This document shows positions 9,475 to 18,173 of a DNA stretch of 49,340 nt, piece after piece (position 1 is the stretch's first letter; each line of letters starts with the position of its first letter). The notes under the pieces are model-generated. The model saw only the letters and a program-made list of their open reading frames with translations, was not told where the DNA came from and did no database searches. Made by a program: the position numbers and the translations under genes. Origin of the DNA: Rhodoplanes serenus (GTDB lineage: Bacteria > Pseudomonadota > Alphaproteobacteria > Rhizobiales > Xanthobacteraceae); contig CAMDDZ010000039.1 in NCBI GenBank assembly GCA_945893145.1, positions 1 to 49,340 on the forward strand, read 5' to 3'.

Positions 9475-9876
9475 ATGAACCTCCTTCAAACGCTCGAAAA
9501 AGAGCAGCTCCAGAAGCTCACCGCCGGCAAGACCATCCCGGACTTCGAGCCGGGCGACACCGTGCTCGTCAACGTGAAGGTCGTGGAAGGCGAGCGCACC
9601 CGCATCCAGGCCTATGAGGGCGTCTGCATCGCCCGCTCCGGTCACGGCTTGAACGAGAGCTTTACGGTGCGCAAAATCTCGTACGGCGAGGGCGTCGAGC
9701 GCGTGTTTCCGCTGCACGCGCCGATGGTCGACTCGATCAAGCTGATGCGCCGCGGCAAGGTGCGCCGCGCCAAGCTCTATTATCTGCGCGGTCTGCGCGG
9801 CAAGAAGGCCCGTATCGCCGAAGGCGCGCATCACGGCGGACAGGGCACCGACGTGGCGGCCGAGGCGAAAAAGTAG
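9475..9876 (+). CDS. rplS: 50S ribosomal protein L19
   Basis: A large-subunit protein at the 30S-50S interface. The 133-residue product contains the conserved L19 body ([63 protein letters not shown]) and a short charged tail. GGAG lies 8 bases before the ATG. The 226-bp gap from trmD holds GC-rich hairpins, including a GCCGGC inverted repeat around 9349-9364, and no convincing gene, so rplS may have its own promoter or a processing site. Confidence 0.97.
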   Translation: MNLLQTLEKEQLQKLTAGKTIPDFEPGDTVLVNVKVVEGERTRIQAYEGVCIARSGHGLNESFTVRKISYGEGVERVFPLHAPMVDSIKLMRRGKVRRAKLYYLRGLRGKKARIAEGAHHGGQGTDVAAEAKK

Positions 9877-9982
9877 CCCCCCGCCGCTGCACGGGGACCA
9901 CTGGTCGCCGGCGGCGATTGTGACCCCCACACCCATCCTGCTAGCGTGCCGGCCATCAGGTTCTGCACGGAAGGAGGATTTT

Positions 9983-10348
9983 ATGCGCGACATTCGCTTG
10001 GCTATCGTTCGCTTGGCTTTCGTTCTCAGCCTGCTGCTACTCGGCCCCGCCAGCAAGGCCTTTGCCATCGACGGCACTCGCTGGATGGAGCTCGATGACG
10101 AGCGCAAGCGCGGCTACATCATTGGCGTCATCGATGCGTGGCACAACTTCACCGCCCTGGCGCAGGGGCGCAAATCGCCCGCCGAAGCCACGATCGCCGA
10201 CGTCGTCCAGTGCATCGATCAGCGCAAACTCACCTACGGCCAGATCTACGCCGCCGCCGTCGATTACGTGGACCGGCGCAAGGATCGGCGCGAATACAAC
10301 ATGGCAGCCGTGACCTGGAACACGGTCTCCGAAATGTGCAAAAACTAG
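9983..10348 (+). CDS. Exported protein of unknown function
   Basis: A 121-residue protein with a signal peptide (hydrophobic residues 8-24, cleavage likely after AFA around residue 28). The mature part is mostly helical, with two cysteines (VVQCIDQ and the final EMCKN) that could form a disulfide. A perfect AAGGAGG at 9971-9977 fixes the ATG at 9983. The family was not recognised; the layout (W-x-L, Y-I-x-G, paired Cys) loosely recalls Rap1a/Tai-type small periplasmic proteins, but that is not claimed. It lies 50 bp upstream of leuC. Confidence 0.7.
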   Translation: MRDIRLAIVRLAFVLSLLLLGPASKAFAIDGTRWMELDDERKRGYIIGVIDAWHNFTALAQGRKSPAEATIADVVQCIDQRKLTYGQIYAAAVDYVDRRKDRREYNMAAVTWNTVSEMCKN

Positions 10349-10372
10349 CCGCCGCACCTATATTGCGGCGGC
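10348..10372. other. Perfect hairpin between the exported protein and leuC
   Basis: GCCGCCGCA (10348-10356) and TGCGGCGGC (10364-10372) form a perfect 9-bp stem around a 7-base loop. It begins at the last base of the preceding stop codon and ends 26 bp before leuC. There is no T tract, so it is at best a weak terminator. The loop contains TATAT, so the DNA could instead overlap a promoter -10 element for leuC. Confidence 0.45.
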
Positions 10373-10398
10373 GAAAATTCTCCGGAGCATGACGAGTG

Positions 10399-11805
10399 AT
10401 GGCCAAGGCGCGCACCTTTTACGACAAGATCTGGAACGATCATCTGGTTGACGAGCAGCCGGACGGAACCTGTCTGCTCTACATCGACCGGCACATCGTT
10501 CACGAGGTGACGAGCCCGCAGGCGTTCGAAAGCCTACGCCTCTCCGGCCGCAAGGTGCACGCTCCGGACAAGACGCTGCTGGTGGTCGATCACAACGTGC
10601 CAACGAGCGATCGCAAGCTGCCGAATCCAGACCAAGAGAGCGCCGATCAAATCGCGTATCTCGCCGAGAACGCCAAGTTTTTCGGCCTCGAATATTACGA
10701 CGAGTTCGACATCCGTCAGGGCATCTGCCACGTCATCGGGCCGGAGCAGGGCTTCACCCTGCCCGGCACGACGCTGGTTTGTGGCGACAGCCACACGGCG
10801 ACGCATGGCGCGTTCGGCGCGCTGGCCTATGGCATCGGCACCTCCGAGGTCGAGCACGTGCTGGCGACGCAGACGCTGATCCAGTCCAAGTCGAAGAACA
10901 TGCGCGCGGTGGTCGACGGCAAGCTGCCGCCAAACGTGACCGCGAAGGACATCATCCTCGCCATCATCGGCGAGATCGGCACCGCGGGCGGCACCGGCTA
11001 CGCGCTGGAATACGCCGGCGAGGCGATCCGCGCGTTGTCGATGGAAGGCCGCATGACGGTCTGCAACATGTCGGTCGAGGCCGGCGCCAAGGCGGGCTTC
11101 ATCGCGCCCGACCAGAAGGCCTACGACTACATGAAGGGCCGGCCGAAGGCGCCGAAGGACAAGGCCTGGGACGACGCGCGGCGCTACTGGGACACGCTGC
11201 CGACTGACGACGGCGCGCATTTCGACCGCGAGGTGAAGCTCGATGCGGCGAAGCTGCCGCCGATCGTCAGCTGGGGCACATCGCCCGAGCAGGTGACGTC
11301 GGTCACCGGCCGCGTGCCGGTGGTGTCGGAAATCCCCGACGACAACAAGCGCAGTGCCGCCAAGCGCTCGCTGGAATACATGGGTCTCCAGGGCGGCGAG
11401 AAGATCACCGACATCGCGATCAACCGCGTGTTCATCGGCTCCTGCACCAACTCCCGCATCGAGGACTTGCGCGACGTCGCGCGCGTCGCCGCCGGCAAGA
11501 CGGTGAACGCGAATGTCTATGCGATGATCGTGCCGGGCTCAGGCCTCGTGAAGGAGCAGGCCGAGGCCGAAGGTCTCGACAAAATCTTCAGGGCCGCGGG
11601 CTTCGACTGGCGCGAGCCGGGCTGCTCGATGTGCCTTGCGATGAACCCCGACAAGCTGAAACCCGGCGAACGCTGCGCTTCGACCTCGAACCGCAACTTC
11701 GAGGGCCGCCAGGGCTTCAAGGGCCGCACACATCTGGTGTCGCCCGCGATGGCGGCGGCCGCGGCGATCGCCGGCAAGTTTGTCGACGTGCGCGACTGGC
11801 ACTAG
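10399..11805 (+). CDS. leuC: 3-isopropylmalate dehydratase large subunit
   Basis: With LeuD it isomerises 2-isopropylmalate to 3-isopropylmalate in leucine synthesis; an aconitase-type [4Fe-4S] enzyme. The 468-residue protein carries the cluster ligands in GSCTNSR and in CSMC, plus the substrate-loop motifs [15 protein letters not shown] and the [10 protein letters not shown] segment. The start is at ATG 10399; GTG at 10396 is adjacent. leuD lies 3.4 kb downstream, separated by unrelated genes, which is usual in this order of bacteria. Confidence 0.97.
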   Translation: MAKARTFYDKIWNDHLVDEQPDGTCLLYIDRHIVHEVTSPQAFESLRLSGRKVHAPDKTLLVVDHNVPTSDRKLPNPDQESADQIAYLAENAKFFGLEYYDEFDIRQGICHVIGPEQGFTLPGTTLVCGDSHTATHGAFGALAYGIGTSEVEHVLATQTLIQSKSKNMRAVVDGKLPPNVTAKDIILAIIGEIGTAGGTGYALEYAGEAIRALSMEGRMTVCNMSVEAGAKAGFIAPDQKAYDYMKGRPKAPKDKAWDDARRYWDTLPTDDGAHFDREVKLDAAKLPPIVSWGTSPEQVTSVTGRVPVVSEIPDDNKRSAAKRSLEYMGLQGGEKITDIAINRVFIGSCTNSRIEDLRDVARVAAGKTVNANVYAMIVPGSGLVKEQAEAEGLDKIFRAAGFDWREPGCSMCLAMNPDKLKPGERCASTSNRNFEGRQGFKGRTHLVSPAMAAAAAIAGKFVDVRDWH

Positions 11806-11898
11806 AGGAGCGCTGGCGAGGGTCCCGCAGCGTTGAATAGCCGCGCGCCCGAAGCGCTCAATGCGACCAAACGAAATCAAACAAGCAAAAGCAAAACG

Positions 11899-11930
11899 AA
11901 AGGCCCGCCGTGAGGCGGGCCTTTGTATTT
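11899..11930. terminator. Bidirectional intrinsic terminator between leuC and a convergent gene
   Basis: AAAGGCCCGCC (11899-11909) and GGCGGGCCTTT (11914-11924) form a perfect 11-bp stem with a GTGA loop. On the plus strand a short T-rich tract follows; on the minus strand the flank is rich in T (A-rich on the plus strand from 11881). It can therefore end both leuC and the minus-strand gene at 11955-12239. Confidence 0.85.
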
Positions 11931-11954
11931 CTACGTATTCAGCCGAACCGTTTC

Positions 11955-12239
11955 CTACCAGCCGAAGAAAGGAAAGAACGGGAACGGCGCTGGCGCGTAA
12001 TACGCCGGCCCATAGGAGTAATACGGTTCGTAGTACGGACGTCCGTAGTAGGCGCGATAGCGCGGACCCACGTAGGGCCGCCCATAGTATCGCCGGTAGA
12101 CACGGCGAGCCGCGCTGACGTCGGTTTGCTCGATGTTACCCACGCCGGTGACCGCGCGTTCGTTGGCGCTCGCCGGGGCCGGCAATGCGACCAGCGTCAT
12201 CACGCCAATCGCAGCCAGCGGTGCAAGAAGTCTTGTCAT
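11955..12239 (-). CDS. Small exported Tyr/Pro-rich protein
   Basis: A 94-residue protein with a signal peptide (residues 1-22, ...ALPAPASA). The mature C-terminal half is dominated by Tyr, Pro, Arg and Gly, with repeats of the form YYGRPY and R-Y-R-A-Y-Y, closing in an aromatic-rich FPFFPFFGW tail. AAGGAG 8 bases upstream fixes the ATG at 12239; longer readings upstream are not supported. Function unknown; similar short Tyr-rich secreted proteins occur widely in rhizobial genomes. Confidence 0.7.
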   Translation of the reverse strand: MTRLLAPLAAIGVMTLVALPAPASANERAVTGVGNIEQTDVSAARRVYRRYYGRPYVGPRYRAYYGRPYYEPYYSYGPAYYAPAPFPFFPFFGW

Positions 12240-12355
12240 GGCATTCTCCTTCTGTCGCCTCAAGCGACTCAACGCTTCAAGGCGGTTTCGGTTGCGCGCG
12301 ATTGCCGCGCCCCATGACAAGTTTTGAATGAAACCAGTGAAAGTTCCGTGCCGGC

Positions 12356-12691
12356 TTAGCCCCGCACCCACCGGCAGCGCATGCGCGGCACGATCACCGC
12401 GCCGCTCGGCCGCAGCTCGGTCACGTAGGCATCGACGCATTCCCGCACCGCATTCGGGCCGGGGTACTCGGTGTCGTAGGGCAGCGGATAGATGGTGTGA
12501 AAATTCCGGTAGGGATAGGGCCGCGGCGTGACGCGGATTTGCGGCCGCACGCGCGGCCGGCTTTGCGCCGAGATGTCAGACTGAGTGGGCACCGCCTGCG
12601 GCTTTTCTGCCGGCGCGGCCGCGGCAGGCGTGGCGGCGAAAACCGCAACGCACAGGACGGACGATGCGGCAAGCAATGCGGCTCGCTTCAT
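12356..12691 (-). CDS. Small exported Pro/Arg-rich protein of unknown function
   Basis: A 111-residue protein with a signal peptide (MKRAALLAASSVLCVAVFAATPAAAA is the leader region by length and hydrophobicity; cleavage near residue 26). The mature part has an Arg/Pro-rich stretch (RPRVRPQIRVTPRPYPYR) and a C-terminal half with two cysteines. The ATG at 12691 has GGGAG about 10 bases upstream; a second in-frame ATG 18 bases earlier is possible. No family is recognised. It follows the divergent DUF4893 gene on the opposite strand. Confidence 0.65.
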   Translation of the reverse strand: MKRAALLAASSVLCVAVFAATPAAAAPAEKPQAVPTQSDISAQSRPRVRPQIRVTPRPYPYRNFHTIYPLPYDTEYPGPNAVRECVDAYVTELRPSGAVIVPRMRCRWVRG

Positions 12692-12788
12692 AGGCTTACG
12701 CTCCCCCATCGCTAGGGCGGCGTCAACCGTATGGCGCCCTTCGTCGGGCTATGCCTAACGCCCCCATCCCCGTGCTAAAAGTCCCGCC

Positions 12789-13376
12789 ATGCGCGTCTCG
12801 CCTTGGTTCATCGCTGGTTTCCTGCTGCTGGCGCAGCCCGTTGCCGCCCAGGACTTCAGCCGTTTCGGTCTCACACCGGACGATGTCAAACGGCTGACCG
12901 AGCACAGCACAATGCGAGCCAAGGCACTCGAGGAAGCCAAGGCGCACCGGGAGCAGACGGAGTATCTCACGCTCCGCACGCTGATGGACGAGGCAACGCA
13001 GCCGATCGCTGACGCGCGCGAGCTGTCCGGGCGTTGGCGCTGCCGGGTGACGAAAGTTGGCGGCACACTGCTGCCGGTCGTGCGCTATGACTTTTTCGAG
13101 TGCCGGATCGAGGGCCGCGGCAACGAAGCGAAATATGAAAAGCTCACCGGCTCGCAGCGAAACACCGGCACACTGCGCCGCCTTGACGGCAAGATTTTCG
13201 TGTTCCGTGGCACCGGCTACATCGCCGGCGACAAGCCGAAACCCTACGGCTCGGGTCCGAAAATCGACGAAGTGGGCCTTCTATTCCGGCTCGATCCCGA
13301 CCGGCTGCGGCTGGAGATTCCAACGCCCGCTTACGAGTCGCGCTACGACGTCGTCGAGCTGGTGCGCCGCAAATGA
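12789..13376 (+). CDS. DUF4893-family exported protein
   Basis: A 195-residue protein with a signal peptide (residues 1-20, ...QPVAA). The mature region contains the DUF4893 pattern: LSGRWRCRVTKVGG, YDFFECRIEGRG, TGSQRNTGTLRRL and IDEVGLLFRLDPDRLRLEIP. The function of the family is not known. Its stop overlaps the next start as ATGA, so it is translationally coupled to the zincin-like protease gene. Confidence 0.8.
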   Translation: MRVSPWFIAGFLLLAQPVAAQDFSRFGLTPDDVKRLTEHSTMRAKALEEAKAHREQTEYLTLRTLMDEATQPIADARELSGRWRCRVTKVGGTLLPVVRYDFFECRIEGRGNEAKYEKLTGSQRNTGTLRRLDGKIFVFRGTGYIAGDKPKPYGSGPKIDEVGLLFRLDPDRLRLEIPTPAYESRYDVVELVRRK

Positions 13377-13801
13377 GCGATGACACGCAGCGCGACCCGC
13401 TCGCCTGGCGGCCGTTGAAAGCGCCGTCGCTCGCCGAGTTCGAAGTCATCGCGGTTGAGGCCTACCAGCGACTGCCGGCGGAATTCCGCGCCCGCTGCGA
13501 AGGCATGGCGATCCGCGTCGAGGATTTCGCCACCGACGAGGTGCTCGACCAGATGGGCATCCAAAGCGAGCTCGACTTGATGGGCTTGTTTCACGGCGTT
13601 GGCCTGCCGTTCCAGTCGGACAGTGCGCCGGTGCAGATGCCCAACATGGTCTGGCTCTATCGCGTGCCAATCCTGCTGTACTGGGCCGAGCACGACGAGA
13701 CTCTGGGGCACGTCATCGCGCATGTGCTGGTGCACGAGATCGGACACCATTTCGGCTTGTCGGATGACGATATGTACGGGATCGAAGGCAGCGTGAAGTA
13801 G
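13373..13801 (+). CDS. Minimal zincin-like metallopeptidase family protein
   Basis: A 142-residue cytosolic protein of the small zincin family (PF06262 type). The zinc motif HEIGHH (His121-Glu122...His125) is intact and is followed by FGLSDDDM, which would give the third ligand. The family has the core metalloprotease fold but few members have a proven substrate. It is coupled to the upstream DUF4893 gene by a 4-bp overlap. Confidence 0.88.
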   Translation: MSDDTQRDPLAWRPLKAPSLAEFEVIAVEAYQRLPAEFRARCEGMAIRVEDFATDEVLDQMGIQSELDLMGLFHGVGLPFQSDSAPVQMPNMVWLYRVPILLYWAEHDETLGHVIAHVLVHEIGHHFGLSDDDMYGIEGSVK

Positions 13802-13857
13802 GTGTACCGCAACGAATAGCCTTGGCATGATCGCGGGGAGAAACCGAGGTCATCCGC

Positions 13858-13873
13858 CCGGCGTGCACGCCGG
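13858..13873. promoter_or_regulatory. Perfect 16-bp palindrome upstream of the GFA pair
   Basis: CCGGCGTG directly followed by its reverse complement CACGCCGG, centred about 28 bp before the first GFA start codon. It could be an operator for a dimeric repressor or a hairpin in the leader. There is no other evidence of function, and GC-rich palindromes do occur by chance in this genome. Confidence 0.3.
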
Positions 13874-13893
13874 CAAGCAACACGGAGTGTCTC

Positions 13894-14307
13894 ATGAAAG
13901 TCACCGGCGCGTGCCACTGCGGCTTCATCACCCTCGAGGGCGAGGCGGACCCTGACAAGGTCGCGATCTGCCACTGCACCGATTGCCAAACCGGCACCGG
14001 CTCGGCGTTCCGCATTTCGATTCCCGTCCCCGGCAACACGATGAAGATGACCGGCCAGCCGACGACCTACGTGAAGACCACTGCGGACAGCGGCAAGCCG
14101 CGCGTGCAGACCTTCTGTCCGAAGTGCGGTACGCCGATCTACTCGACCACGGAGGGTAGTGGTGTGCAGCCGTCCTATACGGTGCGGGTCGGCATCCTGC
14201 ACCAGCGCGACCAGCTCGCGCCGAAGCGGCAGCAGTGGATGCGCTCGGCGCGGCCGTGGACCGCGACGATGGGCGCGCTGCCGAAGCACGAGAAGCAGGC
14301 GACATGA
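13894..14307 (+). CDS. GFA-family (CENP-V/Gfa fold) zinc protein, copy 1
   Basis: A 137-residue protein of the glutathione-dependent formaldehyde-activating enzyme family. The zinc-binding cysteines lie in ACHCG, CHCTDC and FCPKCG, in the usual order and spacing. The founding member Gfa binds S-hydroxymethylglutathione, but most homologues have no proven reaction. A second gene of the same family starts 1 bp after this stop, and both share long matching stretches (CHCTDCQ, PTTYVKT / PTIYVKT, VRVG, QRDQL). Confidence 0.88.
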   Translation: MKVTGACHCGFITLEGEADPDKVAICHCTDCQTGTGSAFRISIPVPGNTMKMTGQPTTYVKTTADSGKPRVQTFCPKCGTPIYSTTEGSGVQPSYTVRVGILHQRDQLAPKRQQWMRSARPWTATMGALPKHEKQAT

Positions 14308-14308
14308 C

Positions 14309-14713
14309 ATGAAGATCGAAGGCGGCTGTCATTGCGGCTTCATTGCTTACGAAGGCGAGGCCGATCCCGAAAAGACCGCGATCTGCCATTGCACTGATTG
14401 CCAGAAGCTCTCGGGCACTGCATTCCGGATTGTCGTCCCTATCGGCAGCGACAGCTTCCGCATCACGGCAGGGCAGCCGACGATTTATGTGAAGACCGGA
14501 GAGAGCGGAAATCAGCGCCAACAGGCGTTCTGTCCACGCTGCGGCTCATCGATCTTCTCGACATCGCCTGACGACGGCCCGAAGACTTACATGGTTCGCG
14601 TTGGAACGATCCAGCAACGCGACCAGTTGGTGCCGAAGGTGCAGATCTGGTCGCGCTCCAAGCAAAGTTGGGTGCACGGCTTGGCCTCGGTGCGCCAAGT
14701 CGAAAAGCAATAG
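14309..14713 (+). CDS. GFA-family (CENP-V/Gfa fold) zinc protein, copy 2
   Basis: A 134-residue tandem paralogue of the preceding gene, with the same cysteine sets (GCHCG, CHCTDC, FCPRCG). The ATG at 14309 lies just after the upstream stop (TGAC-ATG), so translation is probably coupled; a longer upstream reading would lie inside copy 1. The substrate is unknown. The two copies have diverged mainly in the central loop (PVPGNTMKMTG against PIGSDSFRITAG). Confidence 0.88.
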   Translation: MKIEGGCHCGFIAYEGEADPEKTAICHCTDCQKLSGTAFRIVVPIGSDSFRITAGQPTIYVKTGESGNQRQQAFCPRCGSSIFSTSPDDGPKTYMVRVGTIQQRDQLVPKVQIWSRSKQSWVHGLASVRQVEKQ

Positions 14714-14829
14714 CGGCGCATCAATCGCGCGCGCCGAATACTCCCATCAAGAACATGCATTGGATCGCGGAGGGACCTTGCTGATACGATGGCACAGGTC
14801 CCGTACAGGGGCCTCGCCAGGAGCCCGCC

Positions 14830-15153
14830 ATGATCGTCACCGTATTCCGCTCGCGCCTCATGCCTGGCCTGCAGGAGGAGTACGTCGCGCTGGTCGATCG
14901 CATGCAGCAGATCGCCAAAACCATCCCGGGCTATATCTCGCACAAGGGATTTTGGGCTGAGGACGGCGAGCGCGTCACCATCGTGGAGTTCGAGCACCAG
15001 GAAGGCCAGACGGCCTGGCGCACCCATCCTGAGCATATCGCAGCGCAAAAGCAGGGCCGGCTGAAGTACTATTCCGAGTACGACATCAAGGTCTGCGAGC
15101 TGAAATACGACGCCAATTTCAAGCGCAAAGGCGCGGATCAGGCTGCCGAATAG
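14830..15153 (+). CDS. Antibiotic-biosynthesis-monooxygenase (ABM) domain protein
   Basis: A 107-residue dimeric alpha-beta barrel protein of the ABM family ([13 protein letters not shown] start, [36 protein letters not shown]). Members include heme-degrading and quinone monooxygenases, and many have no known substrate. The C-terminal 25 residues are charged. It lies 56 bp before leuD, with a GGCCCGT / ACGGGCC inverted repeat (15169-15183) between them. Confidence 0.8.
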   Translation: MIVTVFRSRLMPGLQEEYVALVDRMQQIAKTIPGYISHKGFWAEDGERVTIVEFEHQEGQTAWRTHPEHIAAQKQGRLKYYSEYDIKVCELKYDANFKRKGADQAAE

Positions 15154-15209
15154 CGGGTCTTGACCGGCGGCCCGTCACGGGCCATTCAAAAGCGCGAGGA
15201 GAAAGCCCG

Positions 15210-15815
15210 ATGGAAAAGTTCACCAAGCTCGAAGGCGTGGCCGCGCCGATCAAGATGGTCAATGTCGACACCGACATGATCATTCCCGCGGACTATCTCA
15301 AGACGCTCAAGCGCACCGGACTCGCCAAGGGCTTGTTCTCGAGAATTCGGAAGCTCCCGGACGGCAGCGAGGACCCGGACTTCGCGCTCAACAAGCCGGC
15401 CTACAAGAACGCCAAGATTCTGGTCGCCGAGGACAACTTCGGCTGCGGCTCCTCGCGCGAGCACGCGCCCTGGGCGCTGCTTGACGCCGGTATCCGCTGC
15501 GTGATTTCCACCCAGTTCGGCGACATCTTCTACAACAACTCATTCAAGAACGGGCTGCTGCCGATCAAGGTCAGCAAGGAAGACTTGGCGAAGCTGTTCG
15601 ACGATGCTGAGCGCGGCGCCAACGCGACGCTCTCGATCGATCTGGAGAAGCAGGAGATCCGCGGCCCCGATGGCGGCGTGGTGAAATTCGAGATCGATCC
15701 GCATCGCAAGAAGTGTCTGCTCAATGGCCTCGACGACATCGAGTTGACCAAGCAGAAGAAGAGCAAGATCGACGCCTTCGAGGCTAAGTCGAAGGCCGCG
15801 AGGCCGTGGGCGTAG
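15210..15815 (+). CDS. leuD: 3-isopropylmalate dehydratase small subunit
   Basis: The partner of LeuC in leucine synthesis. The 201-residue protein shows [15 protein letters not shown] near residues 17-31, the swivelling-domain signature [12 protein letters not shown] and the [17 protein letters not shown] segment. The ATG is preceded by GAGGAG. Length and sequence are typical of the 200-residue proteobacterial form. A dispersed palindromic repeat follows 20 bp downstream. Confidence 0.97.
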   Translation: MEKFTKLEGVAAPIKMVNVDTDMIIPADYLKTLKRTGLAKGLFSRIRKLPDGSEDPDFALNKPAYKNAKILVAEDNFGCGSSREHAPWALLDAGIRCVISTQFGDIFYNNSFKNGLLPIKVSKEDLAKLFDDAERGANATLSIDLEKQEIRGPDGGVVKFEIDPHRKKCLLNGLDDIELTKQKKSKIDAFEAKSKAARPWA

Positions 15816-15835
15816 CGACGAGAGCGCCACACACT

Positions 15836-15928
15836 CCGTTCGTTCCCGCGCAAGCGGGAACCCAGCTTTAGGATTTCCGCTCCCTCGATTTGCCGCTCCT
15901 GGGTCCCCGCTTTCGCGGGGACGAACGG
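15836..15928. repeat. Dispersed palindromic repeat between leuD and the CoA ester lyase
   Basis: A 93-bp inverted repeat. The outer left arm runs 15836-15865 and the right arm 15899-15928; both contain a local hairpin (TTCCCGCGCAAGCGGGAA and TCCCCGCTTTCGCGGGGA). It lies between two converging genes and could act as a bidirectional terminator or RNA-end protector. The pattern is a common intergenic repeat in this group. Confidence 0.8.
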
Positions 15929-15944
15929 CGGATAGATCGCGCCC

Positions 15945-16829
15945 TCATCCCTTCGCCGCGATCGCATCCGCGATCGCCACCGTGCGCCGGGCGATGTCGG
16001 CGTGCATGCGCTCGACCATGCGACCGTCGATCTGAACCACGCCCTTGTCCCTGTTTTCCGGGCGACCGAATGCCGCAATGATCGCGCGCGCCTGATCGAC
16101 CTCCTCGGCCGACGGCGAGAACACCGCGTTGCAGGCATCGACCTGACTGGGATGGATCAGCGTCTTGCCGTCGAAACCCATGTCGCGCGCCTGTACGCAT
16201 TCGGCCGTGAAGCCGTCGGCGTTGCCGATGTCGTTATAGACGCCGTCGAGAATGTCGATGTTGTGCGCGTGCGCCGCCAGCAGGCAACGCGCCAGCCATG
16301 ACAGCATCGGCTGGCGGCCCGGCACGATTCGCGCGCGCGTCTCCTTGGCGAGATCGTTGGTGCCCATGACAAAGCCCGCGAGTCGCGTCTCGGAATCGTG
16401 CGCCTCGGCCGCAAGCGCATTGATGTTGAAGATTGCTTCCGGTGTCTCGATCATGGCCCAGACGCGGGTTTTCAGATCGACCTTCATGTCGAGCAGGCGC
16501 TGGCCGATGCGTTCGAGCTGCGCGACCGTGCCGACCTTCGGCACCAGGATGGCGTCCGGCGCGGCGTGTCCCACCACCGACATATCGTCGGCATGCCAGG
16601 GCGTGTCGATGGCGTTCACTCGCACGAACACCTCGCGAGAACCGAAGCGGCCGGCCTTAAGCGCCTCCGTCACCTGCTTGCGCGCCTGCTCCTTGGCCTC
16701 CGGCGCAACCGCGTCCTCAAGATCGAGAATGATGCCATCGACCGGCAGCGTGCGCGCCTTGTCGATGGCGCGGGCGTTCGAGCCCGGCATGTAGAGCACA
16801 CTGCGGCGCGGGCGGATGGCGGTGGACAT
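15945..16829 (-). CDS. CoA ester lyase (HpcH/HpaI-CitE family; malyl-CoA lyase/thioesterase-like)
   Basis: A 294-residue TIM-barrel protein: RRSVLYMPGSNARAIDKA (residues 8-25), ILDLEDAVAPEAKEQAR, the catalytic-region VFVRVNAIDTPWHADD, ILVPKVG, WAMIETPEAIFN and MGTNDLAKETRA, which are features of the citrate lyase beta / malyl-CoA lyase group. Likely reactions are cleavage of beta-methylmalyl-CoA or malyl-CoA, or hydrolysis of malyl-CoA. The length is nearer to the Mcl2/CitE-like branch than to Mcl1. A mesaconyl-CoA-hydratase-like gene lies at 31.8 kb, which would fit an ethylmalonyl-CoA-type pathway. Confidence 0.85.
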   Translation of the reverse strand: MSTAIRPRRSVLYMPGSNARAIDKARTLPVDGIILDLEDAVAPEAKEQARKQVTEALKAGRFGSREVFVRVNAIDTPWHADDMSVVGHAAPDAILVPKVGTVAQLERIGQRLLDMKVDLKTRVWAMIETPEAIFNINALAAEAHDSETRLAGFVMGTNDLAKETRARIVPGRQPMLSWLARCLLAAHAHNIDILDGVYNDIGNADGFTAECVQARDMGFDGKTLIHPSQVDACNAVFSPSAEEVDQARAIIAAFGRPENRDKGVVQIDGRMVERMHADIARRTVAIADAIAAKG

Positions 16830-16881
16830 CGGTCGGCTCGTCTCTTGGTCTGCCTTGGTATGCTCAGCCTAGCGGCGAAGC

Positions 16882-17649
16882 ATGTGCTGTGCCAGCGTTG
16901 CAGCGATGGGCGGAAATTCGAAAAGCACATGGTTCGTCGGTGCAGATGGCTGCAAAGGCGGATGGCTCGCCGCGTTCGTCCGGCCGGCAGATGGCGAGGT
17001 GCGCATCCGTGTCGTTCTGCGCTTTGGCGATGTGCTGGCCGCGCCCGAAGCGCCCGCCATCATCGCAGTCGACATCCCGATCGGGCTGCCGGCGCGGACC
17101 GGCTATGGCGGCCGTGCCGCCGAGAACGCGGTGCGGCCGCTGCTCGGCGCGCGGCAATCGTCGGTGTTCTCGGTGCCGGCGCGGGCCGCGATTTACGCCG
17201 GTGACTATCGCGACGCCTGCCGGCTTGCGCTCGCGACCTCCGATCCGCCGCGCAAGGTATCCAAGCAGCTCTTCAACATTGCGCCGAAAATCCGCGAAGT
17301 GGACGAGGCGTTGCGCGCCGATGCACACGTCGCGGCGCGGGTGTTCGAGGTGCATCCCGAGCTGGCGTTCTGGCGGCTGAACGGTGGCCGCGCATTGAGC
17401 GAGCCAAAGAAGGTCAAGAGCCGGCCCTACGAGCCTGGCCTAGCGCTGCGCCGCGCGCTTCTGATCGCCGCCGGCTGTCCTGTCGGAGCGGTTAATGCTC
17501 CGGCGCCGAAAGGCGCTGGCCTAGATGATCTGCTGGATGCGCTGGCTTGTGCCGCTATTGCGCAGCGCATTCATGCCGGAAAGGCCCAGCCCTTTCCGGA
17601 CCCGCCGGAACCCGACGAATACGGCCTTCGCATGGCGATTTGGGCCTGA
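16882..17649 (+). CDS. DUF429-domain protein
   Basis: A 255-residue protein of the DUF429 family (predicted RNase H-like nuclease fold). Visible motifs are VGADGCKGGWLAA near the start, IIAVDIPIGLPARTG, SSVFSVPARAA, FEVHPELAFWRL and GLDDLLDALACAAIA; the conserved acidic residues of the fold are kept. The function is unknown. Either the ATG at 16882 or the one at 16906 (giving MGGNSKSTWFVGADG) could be the start; neither has a strong ribosome site. Confidence 0.85.
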   Translation: MCCASVAAMGGNSKSTWFVGADGCKGGWLAAFVRPADGEVRIRVVLRFGDVLAAPEAPAIIAVDIPIGLPARTGYGGRAAENAVRPLLGARQSSVFSVPARAAIYAGDYRDACRLALATSDPPRKVSKQLFNIAPKIREVDEALRADAHVAARVFEVHPELAFWRLNGGRALSEPKKVKSRPYEPGLALRRALLIAAGCPVGAVNAPAPKGAGLDDLLDALACAAIAQRIHAGKAQPFPDPPEPDEYGLRMAIWA

Positions 17650-17720
17650 ATCACCGCAAAACCGGTGGGAACCCGGGGTCCGGCCCAGGAGTTTCCTCCT
17701 GACAAGGATGGAGGCGACCA

Positions 17721-17936
17721 ATGGCAACCATCACCCACCACGGCCCCTTCGATGGCTCTGCGGCACCCGCCGTGAGCTACTGGACCACAGGCCTGGCGGC
17801 CGCGCTGTTCATGCTGTTCGCGCTGCTGCTGTTCTACATGACGACCAACGCCACAACCGAAGTGGCGAGCCTCGCGCCGGCGCTAACCGATCCGCCGCTG
17901 GCGCCGCCCATACTTCCGATCATTCCAGTGATGTGA
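17721..17936 (+). CDS. Small single-pass membrane protein 1
   Basis: A 71-residue protein with one membrane helix (about residues 23-41, GLAAALFMLFALLLFYM) and a Pro-rich C-terminus (DPPLAPPILPIIP). GGAGG 8 bases before the ATG supports translation. It is followed after 6 bp by another one-helix protein, with the second ribosome site overlapping this stop, so they are probably made together. No family is recognised. Confidence 0.65.
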   Translation: MATITHHGPFDGSAAPAVSYWTTGLAAALFMLFALLLFYMTTNATTEVASLAPALTDPPLAPPILPIIPVM

Positions 17937-17942
17937 GGACCC

Positions 17943-18161
17943 ATGCCGCAGCAGGCCACTCAAAAGAGCCGCTTCGAATACGATGCCGCCACCGCGATGT
18001 GGCTGCTTGGGATCATGCTGGTTGCCGCCATCATTCTTGGTTTTGTGGCCGCCAGCTATCAAAGCAACCCGCGCATGGCCGATCAGCACAAGATCGACAA
18101 GCGCGTGACGATTCCAAGTCCGGACGCGCTTTCGCCACCGCCGCAAACGCGGATTCGATAG
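17943..18161 (+). CDS. Small single-pass membrane protein 2
   Basis: A 72-residue protein with one membrane helix (about residues 19-42, MWLLGIMLVAAIILGFVAASY) and a charged then Pro-rich tail (PDALSPPPQTRIR). GAGGA in the preceding stop region serves as ribosome site. The close pairing with the upstream one-helix protein suggests a small two-part membrane complex. A strong hairpin follows. No family is recognised. Confidence 0.65.
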   Translation: MPQQATQKSRFEYDAATAMWLLGIMLVAAIILGFVAASYQSNPRMADQHKIDKRVTIPSPDALSPPPQTRIR

Positions 18162-18173
18162 CACCAACAATCC

